Positions 33,793 to 42,087 of a stretch of DNA of 64,000 nt are shown here, in pieces (position 1 is the first letter of the stretch; the number at the start of each line of letters is the position of its first letter). The translations under genes and the position numbers were made by a program. The DNA is from Cupriavidus numazuensis (lineage in GTDB: Bacteria; Pseudomonadota; Gammaproteobacteria; Burkholderiales; Burkholderiaceae): the NCBI RefSeq assembly GCF_905397435.1, contig NZ_CAJPVI010000042.1, positions 1 to 64,000 on the forward strand, given 5' to 3'. Below the pieces are notes generated by a model. That model was not told the DNA's origin. It was given only the letters and a program-made list of their open reading frames with translations, and searched no databases.

Positions 33793-34731
33793 ATGTCGGG
33801 ATTCCCCGTCCACCACCTGGCGCGCCCTTTGCGCACCGCTGTCCTGCTGCTTGCCGCCGCCCACCTCTCCACCGCGGCATACGCCGAAGAGATTCCACCA
33901 CCCCCAGATTCCACACCAGCCAGCCCGTACACCTTCACGGGCCACGTCGACGCGGTGTCGCGCTACGTGCTGCGCGGTGCCACCAGCACCTATGGCAACG
34001 GCGCGCCGCTCGGCAATGCCGGCGCCGACGCGCCGGAGTCCTCGCGCCCCGCGCTCCAGTGGGGCGTGGACCTGGCCCATGAAAGCGGCTGGAGCATCGG
34101 CTACTGGGCATCGATGATCAACTACTCGTACCGGCAGCTCGGCAATTCGTACAGCGACCGCGGCATCACCGACTTCCAGAAAGACCGCTCGATCGAGAAT
34201 GATTTCTACGGTGCCTACAGCGGCAAGCTGCCCGGCGGCATCGGCTATACCGCGGGCATGACCGCGTACTACTACATCAACGGCAGCCATGCCAATGCAC
34301 TCGAAACCAAAGTCGGGCTGTCCTACGGACCCGTCAGCCTCAACGCGCAAACACTGCTCAACGACGTGGTCTGGGGCAACAAGGGCGACACGTACTGGAC
34401 GCTCGTATTCACTCAGCCCCTGCCGTACGGCATGACGTTCACGGCCACGGCGGGTGCCTACACCTACCGCAAGGAAGGCAAGTATCTCGGCACGACCGAC
34501 ACGCTCAGTGGCACAGGGTGCGGCCCCGGCGCGGCGTTCGTGGTCAATGGCTGCTATGTGGGCAACGCTCCTGTAGGCGGCGCCTTCCGCCACCTTACGC
34601 TGGCGCTTGCCGCCCCCATTCCCGAGACACCGCTCAATGTCGGCATCCAGTGGATCCTTGGCGGCAAGAACCGCTTCGGCGTCAGCCAGAAGAACCAGTT
34701 CCTGGCCACGGTGGGATACGGCTTTCCCTGA
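33793..34731 (+). CDS. TorF-family putative porin
   Basis: An outer-membrane beta-barrel protein of 312 residues. A signal peptide ends at TAAYA (about residue 31). The mature part has alternating aromatic strands typical of this family: TFTGHVDAVSRYVLRGATST (a variant of the conserved SxYxxRG near the N-terminus), then ALQWGVDLAHESGWSIGYWA, and strands closing with FLATVGYGFP, where the terminal aromatic-Pro end is unusual for a barrel signal. It is probably a passive pore. It is convergent with the cytochrome gene, 18 bp away. Confidence 0.86.
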   Translation: MSGFPVHHLARPLRTAVLLLAAAHLSTAAYAEEIPPPPDSTPASPYTFTGHVDAVSRYVLRGATSTYGNGAPLGNAGADAPESSRPALQWGVDLAHESGWSIGYWASMINYSYRQLGNSYSDRGITDFQKDRSIENDFYGAYSGKLPGGIGYTAGMTAYYYINGSHANALETKVGLSYGPVSLNAQTLLNDVVWGNKGDTYWTLVFTQPLPYGMTFTATAGAYTYRKEGKYLGTTDTLSGTGCGPGAAFVVNGCYVGNAPVGGAFRHLTLALAAPIPETPLNVGIQWILGGKNRFGVSQKNQFLATVGYGFP

Positions 34732-34749
34732 TGCCGTCGATGCGGACGT

Positions 34750-35145
34750 CTACCGGTAAGTCTGCAGGTAGGCCAGCAGGTCGTCGATCTGCTGGTCGTT
34801 GCCGATGCCCCAGAAGCGCATGCGCGTACCCGGCACGACCTTGCCCGGCGATTTGATGAACGCGCGCAGCGTGTCGGCCGTCCACACCACGCCGGATGCG
34901 GTCATGGCCGGCGAATAGCGATAGTCTGCAGTGCTGCCCGCGCGCCGGCCGAAGACAGCGTTGAGCTGCGGGCCGAAGGCCGCGCGTGCGGACGGACCCA
35001 CACTGTGGCACGACGCGCAGCGGGTAGAAAACAGTTCCTTGCCGGCCTGGATGTCGGCGGCTGATGCGGAAGAAGCGGCGGAAGCGGCAAAAGCCACGGC
35101 AAGGCAAGTCAGCGCAGGCAGCAGGCGCGGTACAGCGTGATGCAT
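34750..35145 (-). CDS. Class I cytochrome c
   Basis: A periplasmic monohaem cytochrome of 131 residues. MHHAVPRLLP opens a signal peptide cut after ASAA near 30. The haem site is CASCH (43-47); the sixth ligand is Met109 in PGTRMRFWG. The fold and the closing DDLLAYLQTYR match mitochondrial-type cytochrome c. The frame is open upstream, but those residues are translated repeat DNA, so the ATG at 35145 is preferred despite no strong ribosome site. It could shuttle electrons to an oxidase; no partner gene is adjacent. Confidence 0.9.
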   Translation of the reverse strand: MHHAVPRLLPALTCLAVAFAASAASSASAADIQAGKELFSTRCASCHSVGPSARAAFGPQLNAVFGRRAGSTADYRYSPAMTASGVVWTADTLRAFIKSPGKVVPGTRMRFWGIGNDQQIDDLLAYLQTYR

Positions 35146-35166
35146 GAGTCGTACGTCGGAGTGGGG

Positions 35167-35193
35167 TCCGGATGGTCCGGATGGCCCGGATGG
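35167..35193. repeat. Three 9-bp tandem repeats
   Basis: TCCGGATGG occurs twice in tandem and then once as CCCGGATGG, directly upstream of the cytochrome c start. The array could vary in copy number by slippage. Confidence 0.7.
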
Positions 35194-35347
35194 ACAGGCC
35201 CGCATGATAGCGCGATGCGCGCCACCGCACGTCAGACAAGCGCGCGATCGGCAGCCAGCCGCTTTTCGGATCGAACCTGTCGTGTTCTGGTTCGAGAATG
35301 GCTGCGCACGTTCCTAGACTCCTTCCATTCAGACAAGGAGACTGCAC

Positions 35348-36331
35348 GTGCCAATTCCATCCATTCCATCCTGCAAGGTCCGCCGCGCCGTGCTGGCGAT
35401 CGCCGCGGGCCTTTGCTTCGGCCCTGCCTACGCCGAGACATGGCCGACCAAACCCGTCACCGTGGTTGTGCCGTTCCCCGCCGGCGGCGGCACGGACCTG
35501 GTGGTCCGCTCGATCCAGCCCATGCTGCAACGGGAACTGGGCCAGCCGGTCGTGATCGACAATCGCAGTGGTGCCGGCGGCACGATCGGATCCGGCTACG
35601 TGGCACGTGCGGCGGCCGATGGCTACACCGCCGGTGTGGTCACCACGAGCACGCATGCAGTGAGCGTGGCGCTCTATCCGAAGCTCGGCTACAACCCCGC
35701 TCAGGATTTCGCCTACGCGGGATTCATCGGCACGTCGCCGTATGTACTCGCGGTCAACCAGGCGTGGCAGGCCACCGATGTCAAGGCGCTGCTCGCCAGG
35801 CTCAAGGCCGACAAGTCGCAGCACAGCTTCGGTTCGGTAGGCGTAGGCACCGTGTCGCACCTGATGGGCGAGCAGTTCCAGAAGCTCGCGGGCACGCCGC
35901 TGGTCCACGTGCCCTACCGCGGCGCGGCGCCTGCCTACACCGACCTCATCGGCGGACAGGTGCAATTCATGTTCGACAACCCCGTCGGTCTCGCACCGTA
36001 TATCAAGGCACGAAAGATCGCCGCGATCGCGACGACCGCCCCTACGGCGCTCCTGCCCGATGTACCCACGTTCGCGAGTCAGGGTGTGCCAGGCTTCGAA
36101 CAACAACTCTGGTACGGCATCGTCTTCCCGAAGGGAACGCCCGAGCCCATCGTCACGCGCTTCAATACGGCACTGAACAAGGTGCTTGGCGACAAGGCTG
36201 TCGCGAACGATCTGGAGAGCAAGGGCGTGACCGCGCGTCCCGGCACGCCGGCAGCACTGCGGGCCACCGTGCAGAAGGACATCCCTTACTGGGGCGCCAT
36301 TGCGAAGTCCGTAGGAGCGACCGGTGAGTGA
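35348..36331 (+). CDS. Bug-family tripartite tricarboxylate-type solute receptor
   Basis: A 327-residue periplasmic binding protein of the Bug family, started by GTG with AAGGAG seven bases before. The signal peptide ends at AYA (about 29). Ligand loops are VTVVVPFPAGGGTDLVVRSI and VIDNRSGAGGTIGSGYVAR; the second lobe has HVPYRGAAPAYTDLIGGQVQ. Its last codons overlap the PhzF gene by 8 bp, so it is the first gene of a three-gene operon with PhzF and RidA. That company suggests an amino-acid-like or imine-forming substrate. Confidence 0.92.
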   Translation: MPIPSIPSCKVRRAVLAIAAGLCFGPAYAETWPTKPVTVVVPFPAGGGTDLVVRSIQPMLQRELGQPVVIDNRSGAGGTIGSGYVARAAADGYTAGVVTTSTHAVSVALYPKLGYNPAQDFAYAGFIGTSPYVLAVNQAWQATDVKALLARLKADKSQHSFGSVGVGTVSHLMGEQFQKLAGTPLVHVPYRGAAPAYTDLIGGQVQFMFDNPVGLAPYIKARKIAAIATTAPTALLPDVPTFASQGVPGFEQQLWYGIVFPKGTPEPIVTRFNTALNKVLGDKAVANDLESKGVTARPGTPAALRATVQKDIPYWGAIAKSVGATGE

Positions 36332-37193
36332 CGTCAGCCTGATCCGGGTCTTTGTGCGTGGTGTCGGCGGTGGCAATCCGGTGCCGTTGGTTGCCGACGC
36401 CCGCGGCATGAGCGCGGCCCAGATGCAGGCCGTCGCCGCCGCATACGGGCATGAATCCGCGTTCGTCCTGCCGGGCGACGACGCCGGCTGCGACTGGCGC
36501 TTCCGCTTCTTCGTCCCGCTGCACGAAATGGAGATGTGCGGCCACGCAACCGTCGGCACGCTGTGGGCATTGCGCCAGTGGGGCCGCTGGACGACGCCAA
36601 CTGCGCGCATCGCGACCATCAGTGGTGTGGTGCTGGCCTACTGGGACGCGGCACGGGAATGCGTGTGGATCTCGCAGCCGGAGGTGCGCACCGAAAGACT
36701 CGATGCGCACGCGAGTGCGCGAGTGGCCGAAACGCTCGGTCTGCCTCCGGGGACCCGCACGATCGTCAACGCCGCGACCAGCCGCGTGAAGACTCTCGTA
36801 GCGTTGCCGTCCGTGGCAGAACTCGATGGCCTGCAACCCGACTTCCCGGCAATGGAAGCGTTGTGCGCTGCCATCGGCTCGACCGGGCTCTATCCGTATG
36901 CATTCGGCACGCCGCAGAACGATGGCCGACCCGTGGTTCACGCTCGGCAGTTTCCGAAATCCTCAGGCTACCCCGAGGACGCCGCCACCGGCATTGCGGC
37001 CGCCGCGCTCTGGGGATACCTGGCCGGCGAAGGTGCGCTAGCATGCGATGGCGCGCCCGCTGGGCCCATCGCAATATGGCAGGGCGATGCCATGGGCAGC
37101 CCGTCGGAAATCCTCGTTGCGCCACGCCGCTCAGATGATGGCGAGCCTGACGGCTGCTGGCTCAGCGGCAAGGCAGCATGGAGCCAGAAATGA
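36324..37193 (+). CDS. PhzF-family isomerase/epimerase-like protein
   Basis: A 289-residue protein of the PhzF superfamily (diaminopimelate epimerase-like two-domain fold). The family active-site Glu appears as Glu44 in GHESAFV, and the second conserved pattern is MEMCGHATVG at about 69-78. A late SGYPEDAATGIAAAALWGYL carries the D-A-A-T-G motif. The domains are of normal length. It is in the middle of the operon, overlapping Bug by 8 bp and RidA through ATGA. PhzF relatives mostly act on small cyclic or unsaturated amino acids, so a role in isomerising the imported compound is likely but unproven. Confidence 0.9.
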   Translation: MSDVSLIRVFVRGVGGGNPVPLVADARGMSAAQMQAVAAAYGHESAFVLPGDDAGCDWRFRFFVPLHEMEMCGHATVGTLWALRQWGRWTTPTARIATISGVVLAYWDAARECVWISQPEVRTERLDAHASARVAETLGLPPGTRTIVNAATSRVKTLVALPSVAELDGLQPDFPAMEALCAAIGSTGLYPYAFGTPQNDGRPVVHARQFPKSSGYPEDAATGIAAAALWGYLAGEGALACDGAPAGPIAIWQGDAMGSPSEILVAPRRSDDGEPDGCWLSGKAAWSQK

Positions 37194-37675
37194 TGATCGA
37201 CACACCTGAAGCGCGGCTTCTCGCCGCCGGCTTTGATCTGCCCGCGGTGCCCACACCGCGCGGCAATTACGCGCCTTTCTGCGCGATACCGTTCGGCCCT
37301 TGCCGCTGGGTGTCGATCTCCGGGCAGGTCTGTCGCGAGGACGGCGTGGCCATGTCCGGGCTATGCCAGACCCGCGACGACCTGGAGCCCGCGCGCCGGG
37401 CTGCCGAAGTCTCGATGCTCAACGCGCTTGCTGCCCTGCGGCTGGCATGCGATGGCGAGCTGTCGCGCGTGACGCAGATCGTCCGTCTGCGCGGATTCAT
37501 CCGCGCCTCGGCTGACTTCGCCGGCCACCCGGCGGTGCTCGACGCGGCCTCCGCTGTCTTGCGCGTCGCGTTCCCCGATCAGCCGCTCCCCGCACGCAGC
37601 GCGCTTGGTGTGACCAGCCTGCCTGACTGCGCATGGACGGAAATCGAGATCGATGCCATCGTGACCGCCGCCTGA
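37190..37675 (+). CDS. RidA family protein
   Basis: A 161-residue member of the RidA/YjgF family, which hydrolyse reactive enamines and imines. The ATG at 37190 overlaps the PhzF stop as ATGA, with GGAG six bases upstream; it is preferred over the ATG at 37178. The chain has WVSISGQVCREDGVAMSG, then EVSMLNALAALRLACDGELS, and the RidA-type RSALGVTSLPDCAWTEIEID, where the Arg of the RxAxGVxxLP loop is the carboxylate-binding residue. The presence of RidA next to PhzF supports a pathway with enamine intermediates. Confidence 0.9.
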   Translation: MMIDTPEARLLAAGFDLPAVPTPRGNYAPFCAIPFGPCRWVSISGQVCREDGVAMSGLCQTRDDLEPARRAAEVSMLNALAALRLACDGELSRVTQIVRLRGFIRASADFAGHPAVLDAASAVLRVAFPDQPLPARSALGVTSLPDCAWTEIEIDAIVTAA

Positions 37676-37693
37676 CGCTACCGGATACCGCGG

Positions 37694-38554
37694 CTATGGC
37701 GCATCGGGCAACTCACGCAGCAGCCGATGCAGATGTCCGCTGGAGGCAAAGCCGAGATGCACGCTGACGCTGGCCGCTGACCAGCCCGCTGCGATCAGTG
37801 CGCGCGCATGGGTCGCCAGCATGCGTCGCCGGACCGCTACGGGGCTGACACCGAACTCGATCCGGCAGGCGCGCTGCAAATGGCGGACCGATACGCCGAG
37901 TTCCGCGGCCACGGCATCGACCGACGGCAGGCGCAAATCGCGCTCGAGCGCAACGGTGAAGCGGCGTACCATGCGCAACGCCAGCGACGCGGGTTCCTCC
38001 GGCATCGCCAGCGGCCGGCTCGCCATGATCTGCTCGACGATGGCACGCACCAGCCACGATGCGCTCGACGCGGAAATCGTCGGCGCAAGCAGTGCCTCGA
38101 GCATCGCAATGGTTGCCGCGTCCAGCCTGACCGCGCCGAACGGCCGGCACCCGGCCAGGCGATCCGGCGGCAGATAGAGCTCGCCGTGCTGCTGGCGTCC
38201 GGGCTCGGACGCCGTCAGGTGGGACGTGGACGCTGGCAACAGCACCGCAGTGCCGCGCACGAGCGTGGCGGCATGCGGGCCATCGGACTCGCCGGGCATT
38301 TCGTCCCACAACGTCCGGAGCCGGCCCATGCGCGGCCACAGCAGCATGCCGCAGTCGTGGATGTGCCATTCACGGCGGAAACCGGGCTGGCGGCTGTCGT
38401 GCAGCGCAAACCCATGTGTCGCGGTCAGGTGGAGCTTCGGTGACAGATGCGGAGCGGCGGCCATCGCAGGCGTTTCCCGGGGACGGAGAATCGGAATGCC
38501 ATCGATCATACGCGGCGTGCCGGCTTTGGACGCCGAAGCTGCCGGCGCAGGCAT
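37694..38554 (-). CDS. AraC-family transcriptional regulator
   Basis: A 286-residue regulator with an N-terminal cupin-like sensing domain (LHLTATHGFALHDSRQPGFR and WHIHDCGMLLW) and a C-terminal double helix-turn-helix. The DNA-binding part shows LRLPSVDAVAAELGVSVRHL, then QRACRIEFGVSPVAVRRRML and the second helix SVSVHLGFASSGHLHRLLRE. The start MPAPAASASK at 38554 has GGAG five bases upstream. It is convergent with the Bug-PhzF-RidA operon, 18 bp away, so it is a possible but unproven regulator of that operon. Confidence 0.85.
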   Translation of the reverse strand: MPAPAASASKAGTPRMIDGIPILRPRETPAMAAAPHLSPKLHLTATHGFALHDSRQPGFRREWHIHDCGMLLWPRMGRLRTLWDEMPGESDGPHAATLVRGTAVLLPASTSHLTASEPGRQQHGELYLPPDRLAGCRPFGAVRLDAATIAMLEALLAPTISASSASWLVRAIVEQIMASRPLAMPEEPASLALRMVRRFTVALERDLRLPSVDAVAAELGVSVRHLQRACRIEFGVSPVAVRRRMLATHARALIAAGWSAASVSVHLGFASSGHLHRLLRELPDAP

Positions 38555-38750
38555 GCAATCTCCATACCAGAATATCCAGGACGCCACATGGCGGGTTTTG
38601 AATCTGCGCTATCGGCAAGCGGTCCTGCCCCACCCTTCCCGACGGCTCTGTGAACAGGCACACTGTCGCTGCCCGGACAGGAACGCCCCGCTGGCATGTG
38701 CTAGCGAGGTCGACGCCAACTCAAGTCCGTCTGAACAAGGAAAACACACC

Positions 38751-39176
38751 ATGATCACCAGCGCACGCAACCAGTTCTCCGGCGAAGTCGCCCAGGCCCG
38801 CCACGGCGCGGTCAATGACGAAGTCATCCTGCGCCTGGCCGGCGGCCAGGAGATCGTCGCCACGGTGACCAGCGAAAGCGCCACGCGGCTCGCGCTCGCC
38901 CCCGGCAAGAAGGCGGCGGCGATGGTCAAAGCCACGTCGGTGATCGTCATGGTCGATGTGGATGCCAGCAAGGTGTCGGCCCGCAACGCAGTGAGCGGCA
39001 AGGTCACCGATATCAAGAAGGGCGCGGTCAATACCGACGTGACCATTACCGACGACAAGGGCCTGGCGATTTCCGCGATCATCACCAACAGCAGCAGCGA
39101 CCGGCTCGGACTGGCCGTAGGCAAGGCCGCGGTGGCGGTGTTCAAGGCTTCCAGCGTGATCGTGGCGGTGGACTGA
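38751..39176 (+). CDS. Tandem Mop (TOBE) molybdate-binding protein, molbindin type
   Basis: A 141-residue protein made of two Mop/TOBE domains, about 1-70 and 72-141. Repeat one has SARNQFSGEVAQARHGAVND and repeat two has SARNAVSGKVTDIKKGAVNT; each ends with a V-K/F-A-[ST]-S-V-I-V strand. Such two-domain molbindins store or buffer molybdate or tungstate in the cytoplasm, assembling into hexamer-like rings. The ribosome site AAGGA precedes the ATG. There is no Mod transporter or Moco gene nearby. The 196 bp upstream is a possible control region with no visible dyad. Confidence 0.92.
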   Translation: MITSARNQFSGEVAQARHGAVNDEVILRLAGGQEIVATVTSESATRLALAPGKKAAAMVKATSVIVMVDVDASKVSARNAVSGKVTDIKKGAVNTDVTITDDKGLAISAIITNSSSDRLGLAVGKAAVAVFKASSVIVAVD

Positions 39177-39277
39177 GTCGCAAAGACTCGGCAGCTCAGG
39201 CTCGCCAGGGGTTCATGACCATGCGGTTGACCGCAATGGCCTGGCGCGGCTCTCGCTCGACGTAGTGGGGAAACGTG

Positions 39278-39964
39278 CTAGCGATGATGCTCCTGGTCGT
39301 CGCTGTCCGCGCGGCCCCCGAGGCCAAGGCCCATGCCGCCGCCTCCACCACCTTTCCCTCCGCCAGCGCCGCCAGCCCCGCCCTCTCCCTTGCCCCGCGT
39401 AGCGCCGGGCCGTGTCGGTCCCTGTCTCGGGATCGCGATCTCGCGCGGCACCGGATCGAGATCGAGCACATCGCGGATAAAGTTGCGCAGCGAAACGACC
39501 AGTTCCGCGGTATGCACCGGACGTCCGGCAACGAGTTCGCTCGCGGCAGCAGCAGCCAGCCGCACCTGCTCTTCGGTGCCAAGCAGGATCACGTCGGACA
39601 GCGCCGCCTCGACCGCATCGCGGATACGGCGGGCACGGTCGGTGGCCGGCAGGCCGCCCTGGATTGCCGGCTGCGCGCCGGCCTCCGGCGCGGGCGCCGT
39701 ACCTGCTCGTTCGGCCTGGAGCCGCAGCTCGCGCAGATGCGAAGGGTCAACGGCCAGGTTGCCTGTGAACGATCCGCCTAGCGCCTTGTATGCTGCAATC
39801 AGGGTGCGCAGGCGTTCGTTGATCTGGCGATTCTCGCGTTCGCGGCGCTGCTGGACCGTCTGCATCAGCAGCAGCCGGATGCCCACGCCCATCAGCGTGA
39901 TGACGGCGAGTCCGGCCAAAGAGAACAGCAGCCCCTGCCAGGAACTGAAATCCAGGGTGCGCAT
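39278..39964 (-). CDS. Membrane-anchored protein with Gly-rich C-terminus, unknown
   Basis: A 228-residue protein of unknown function. MRTLDFSSWQ follows GGAG at eight bases. One membrane helix (LLFSLAGLAVITLMGVGIRL, about 12-32) anchors it; the soluble part is helical, with RRERENRQINERLRTLIAAY and TDRARRIRDAVEAALSDVIL. A short segment after residue 150 (LVAGRPVHTAELVVSLRNFI) is well formed. From about 190 the chain is almost only Gly with Lys and Arg (GGAGGAGGGKGGGGGG), probably disordered or surface-interacting. It is convergent with the molbindin gene and divergent from the YjfB gene. Confidence 0.65.
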   Translation of the reverse strand: MRTLDFSSWQGLLFSLAGLAVITLMGVGIRLLLMQTVQQRRERENRQINERLRTLIAAYKALGGSFTGNLAVDPSHLRELRLQAERAGTAPAPEAGAQPAIQGGLPATDRARRIRDAVEAALSDVILLGTEEQVRLAAAAASELVAGRPVHTAELVVSLRNFIRDVLDLDPVPREIAIPRQGPTRPGATRGKGEGGAGGAGGGKGGGGGGMGLGLGGRADSDDQEHHR

Positions 39965-40153
39965 ACGCGGTCTCCGTTCGCTGCGGGGGGCCAAACCGTA
40001 TTGTAGGTAACACCCACGGAGCCAGCGGGTATCCCGCGATGCGGGATGGCACTCAAGGCAGGACAAGTTCCGGACGAAAACCCTGAGGCGGGCGTCCTGG
40101 CTGCGATGCCGGGAATGCCGCTTATCCTTCAACCCTTTTCAGGAACTGAAAAC

Positions 40154-40345
40154 ATGAGCACATCCATTGTCAGCGCGCTCAATGCCGCCGATCCGGGCTC
40201 GGATCAGGTATCGCTGCTGATGCTGCGCAAGACGCTGGACCTGCAGGCCCAGAGCGTGGCCAGCCTGGTGCAGTCGGCGACCGCCGCAGCACCGGTCGCC
40301 AGCAACCCGCCCCATCTTGGCCAGAACATCGACGTAAAGGTCTGA
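40154..40345 (+). CDS. YjfB-family putative motility protein
   Basis: A 63-residue protein of the YjfB-type motility family. The core is VSLLMLRKTLDLQAQSVASL, then LVQ-x-A and the closing PHLGQNIDVKV, which is the family-specific ending (P-x-LGQNID-[IV]-x-V). AGGA lies nine bases before the ATG. These small proteins are linked to flagellar genes in other bacteria; their role is unknown. It is followed by a strong terminator, so it is monocistronic. Its nearest flagellar genes here are 5 kb away (fliL to fliR). Confidence 0.75.
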   Translation: MSTSIVSALNAADPGSDQVSLLMLRKTLDLQAQSVASLVQSATAAAPVASNPPHLGQNIDVKV

Positions 40346-40390
40346 GTCCGGACCGCGGTGTTGCTGGTGCGACGCCGCCGATACGCAAGA

Positions 40391-40424
40391 AAAGCCCCGC
40401 GTTCGCGGGGCTTTCATTTTTTTT
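40391..40424 (+). terminator. Intrinsic terminator after the YjfB gene
   Basis: AAAGCCCCGC and GCGGGGCTTT form a perfect 10-bp stem with a GTTC loop, followed by CA and eight T. It is the strongest intrinsic terminator in the window. Confidence 0.9.
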
Positions 40425-40446
40425 CCTGCAGGCCAGATGCCGGCGT

Positions 40447-40614
40447 CTGATTCGGGCCGCCGGGCTGACGCTGTCGGACGCCGCGGCCATGCTGGGGACA
40501 TCGCCATCGGATCTGCTCCTCGCGCTTTGCGGGAAGTTCCAATCTTTCCGGGCGGCAGAGTTGCTCGGTTGGCTTGATCGCCTGAACTTCCCGTTGCAGT
40601 TGAAGAGCCGCTAG
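40447..40614 (+). pseudogene. Remnant of an XRE/HigA-type antitoxin gene
   Basis: An open frame without a start codon reads LIRAAGLTLSDAAAMLGTSP, then SDLLLALCGKFQSFRAAELL and GWLDRLNFPLQLKSR, ending in TAG. This matches the helix-turn-helix core and tail of small XRE antitoxins (usual form: GLTQxEAAxxLGVSQPxVSxLxxGKxxxFSxxxLxxxLxxLG). The N-terminal part, including the ATG, is gone; the frame upstream runs into the terminator T-tract. No toxin gene is beside it. It is either a deletion remnant or, less likely, a gene with an unusual start. Confidence 0.5.
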
Positions 40615-40636
40615 CGGCCGGTCGCCTGGAGAGGCA

Positions 40637-41503
40637 TCAGGGCGCCGGGTTGCCGGAGCTGCCGGCAACCCTTGGATGGGCGGAACTTATCGCGGTGCGA
40701 GCCATGAGTAGCAGGTCCCAGTGCTCCTCCGTAATGTCGGATATCCAGGTATCGTGCGTCGCCATGGGCAACACGAGTAGCGTGGATGTCCCCCGGCTGG
40801 CGAGTTGCTTTTGAAGCGTCAGTCCCGCCTGAGGACCCACCAGTTCGTCCTGACCGGCTACCAGCACGGCGGAAAGCCCATGATAGTTCGCGAGCGCCGC
40901 GCTGGAATCAAACGGAGATTTCAATAGCAGGCGGACCGGAATAAACCACATCTTATGAGCCGCTGTCTCTCGCAGACTGGTGAACGGCGTGATCAGCACC
41001 AGCTTGTCTACGCGCTCAGGCATGGCAGCGGCAATTTGCGCCGCCACGCCACTCCCCAAAGACTCACCGACAAGTGTCACGCGTCCAGGCCAGCGCTGCG
41101 AAATCTCGCGCATCAAGGCCATCGCAGAGGGAACGATGGTGGCCTGTGACGGCTTTCCCGGGTTGGGGCCAAAGCCGGGATACTCGGCCAGAACAAGGCG
41201 GTATCCCCGGGTGTTGAAGACCTTGGCCAGGCCAAGACGCTCGAAGGCATCGCCATCGTTTCCGTGAAAGAAGAGCGCTGTCTTTGTCGATGCATCAACG
41301 ACTGGGGGCTCGACCACGATCGCATTCAAGCCCGGAATGATCTGGGCTTTGGCTTCCCCCGCCTTTTCCCGCCACAGTGACTGGTCGGCCGTCACCGGGA
41401 AGTAGATGAAGTGATCCTGGCGCACATACATCCACACCAAAAGCAGGCAGTAGATCAGCACGGCAATGTGCGGCGTTTTTCTTAAGGCTAGCCGAACTTG
41501 CAT
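40637..41503 (-). CDS. Alpha/beta hydrolase, membrane-anchored
   Basis: A 288-residue serine hydrolase with an N-terminal membrane helix (IAVLIYCLLLVWMYV, about 13-27), so the catalytic part probably faces the periplasm. The nucleophile elbow is VGESLGSG, the acid is in AGQDELV, and the His is in THDTWI; an HGND oxyanion loop lies before. This is the BEM46/YfhR-like pattern. I prefer the ATG at 41503, which has AAGG nine bases upstream; the in-frame ATG at 41527 would add eight residues. Substrate unknown. A gene of its own, next to the XRE remnant. Confidence 0.8.
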   Translation of the reverse strand: MQVRLALRKTPHIAVLIYCLLLVWMYVRQDHFIYFPVTADQSLWREKAGEAKAQIIPGLNAIVVEPPVVDASTKTALFFHGNDGDAFERLGLAKVFNTRGYRLVLAEYPGFGPNPGKPSQATIVPSAMALMREISQRWPGRVTLVGESLGSGVAAQIAAAMPERVDKLVLITPFTSLRETAAHKMWFIPVRLLLKSPFDSSAALANYHGLSAVLVAGQDELVGPQAGLTLQKQLASRGTSTLLVLPMATHDTWISDITEEHWDLLLMARTAISSAHPRVAGSSGNPAP

Positions 41504-41688
41504 AGGAAGAGCCCTTGCTAACGTCATGCGCCCACTTGCGGTATCGTCGGAAAGCGAAAAAACTCGCAAACGACGGCTCCGTCGATGATGGTACGCCAGT
41601 ACCGTCACTGATGGTGGCCTGCGGCCAGAGTCAGGCGAAGACAAGACGGTTCGCCTAAACTTTTGACAGAACGACTAGGAGCCTTGCC

Positions 41689-41916
41689 ATGTCCTGCCTC
41701 CAGGTGTTTCGCGCTTGCCGCGTCCTCGGCGCCGCGATGGTCGGGCCTACGATTCTCGTCGGGGTGGCACTCGCCCTCGGTGGCTGCGAGGGCGTTCCGC
41801 GAGATACCGCATCGACGCCGCCTCCGCCTCGTCAGCCAATCGCGACAAGCGATGACCAGTATCCGGCACCGCGGTCCGAGCGCGACACGCGCACCCCTCC
41901 GGCACCAGCACGCTAG
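41689..41916 (+). CDS. Small Pro-rich lipoprotein, unknown
   Basis: A 75-residue predicted lipoprotein. AGGAG lies eight bases before the ATG. The hydrophobic stretch GPTILVGVALALGGC ends in a lipobox with Cys33. The mature part is short, Pro/Thr-rich and charged (STPPPPRQPIA, then RSERDTRTPPAPAR), so it is likely unfolded. No family is recognised. Confidence 0.65.
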   Translation: MSCLQVFRACRVLGAAMVGPTILVGVALALGGCEGVPRDTASTPPPPRQPIATSDDQYPAPRSERDTRTPPAPAR

Positions 41917-41947
41917 GCGATTACCCGGCGATGGTCGGCCGGCTGAA

Positions 41948-41979
41948 CAAAAAAGAAAGGGCAACCACAAGGGTTGCCC
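41948..41979 (-). terminator. Intrinsic terminator of acnB
   Basis: On the minus strand GGGCAACC and GGTTGCCC pair around a short TTGT-containing loop, followed by TTTCTTTTTT. It lies about 110 bp past the acnB stop. Between them, a second GC-rich hairpin (CGCCCCC / GGGGGCG near 42026) is visible. Confidence 0.85.
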
Positions 41980-42087
41980 AAGGCAAAATTCTCACACCCG
42001 ACTATGCATCCGTTGTCGCCAATGGCGCCCCCGCAGACAGGGGGCGGTCATTGGTGGTGGGGCGGCGTCTGGGTGCAGCGGAGAACC

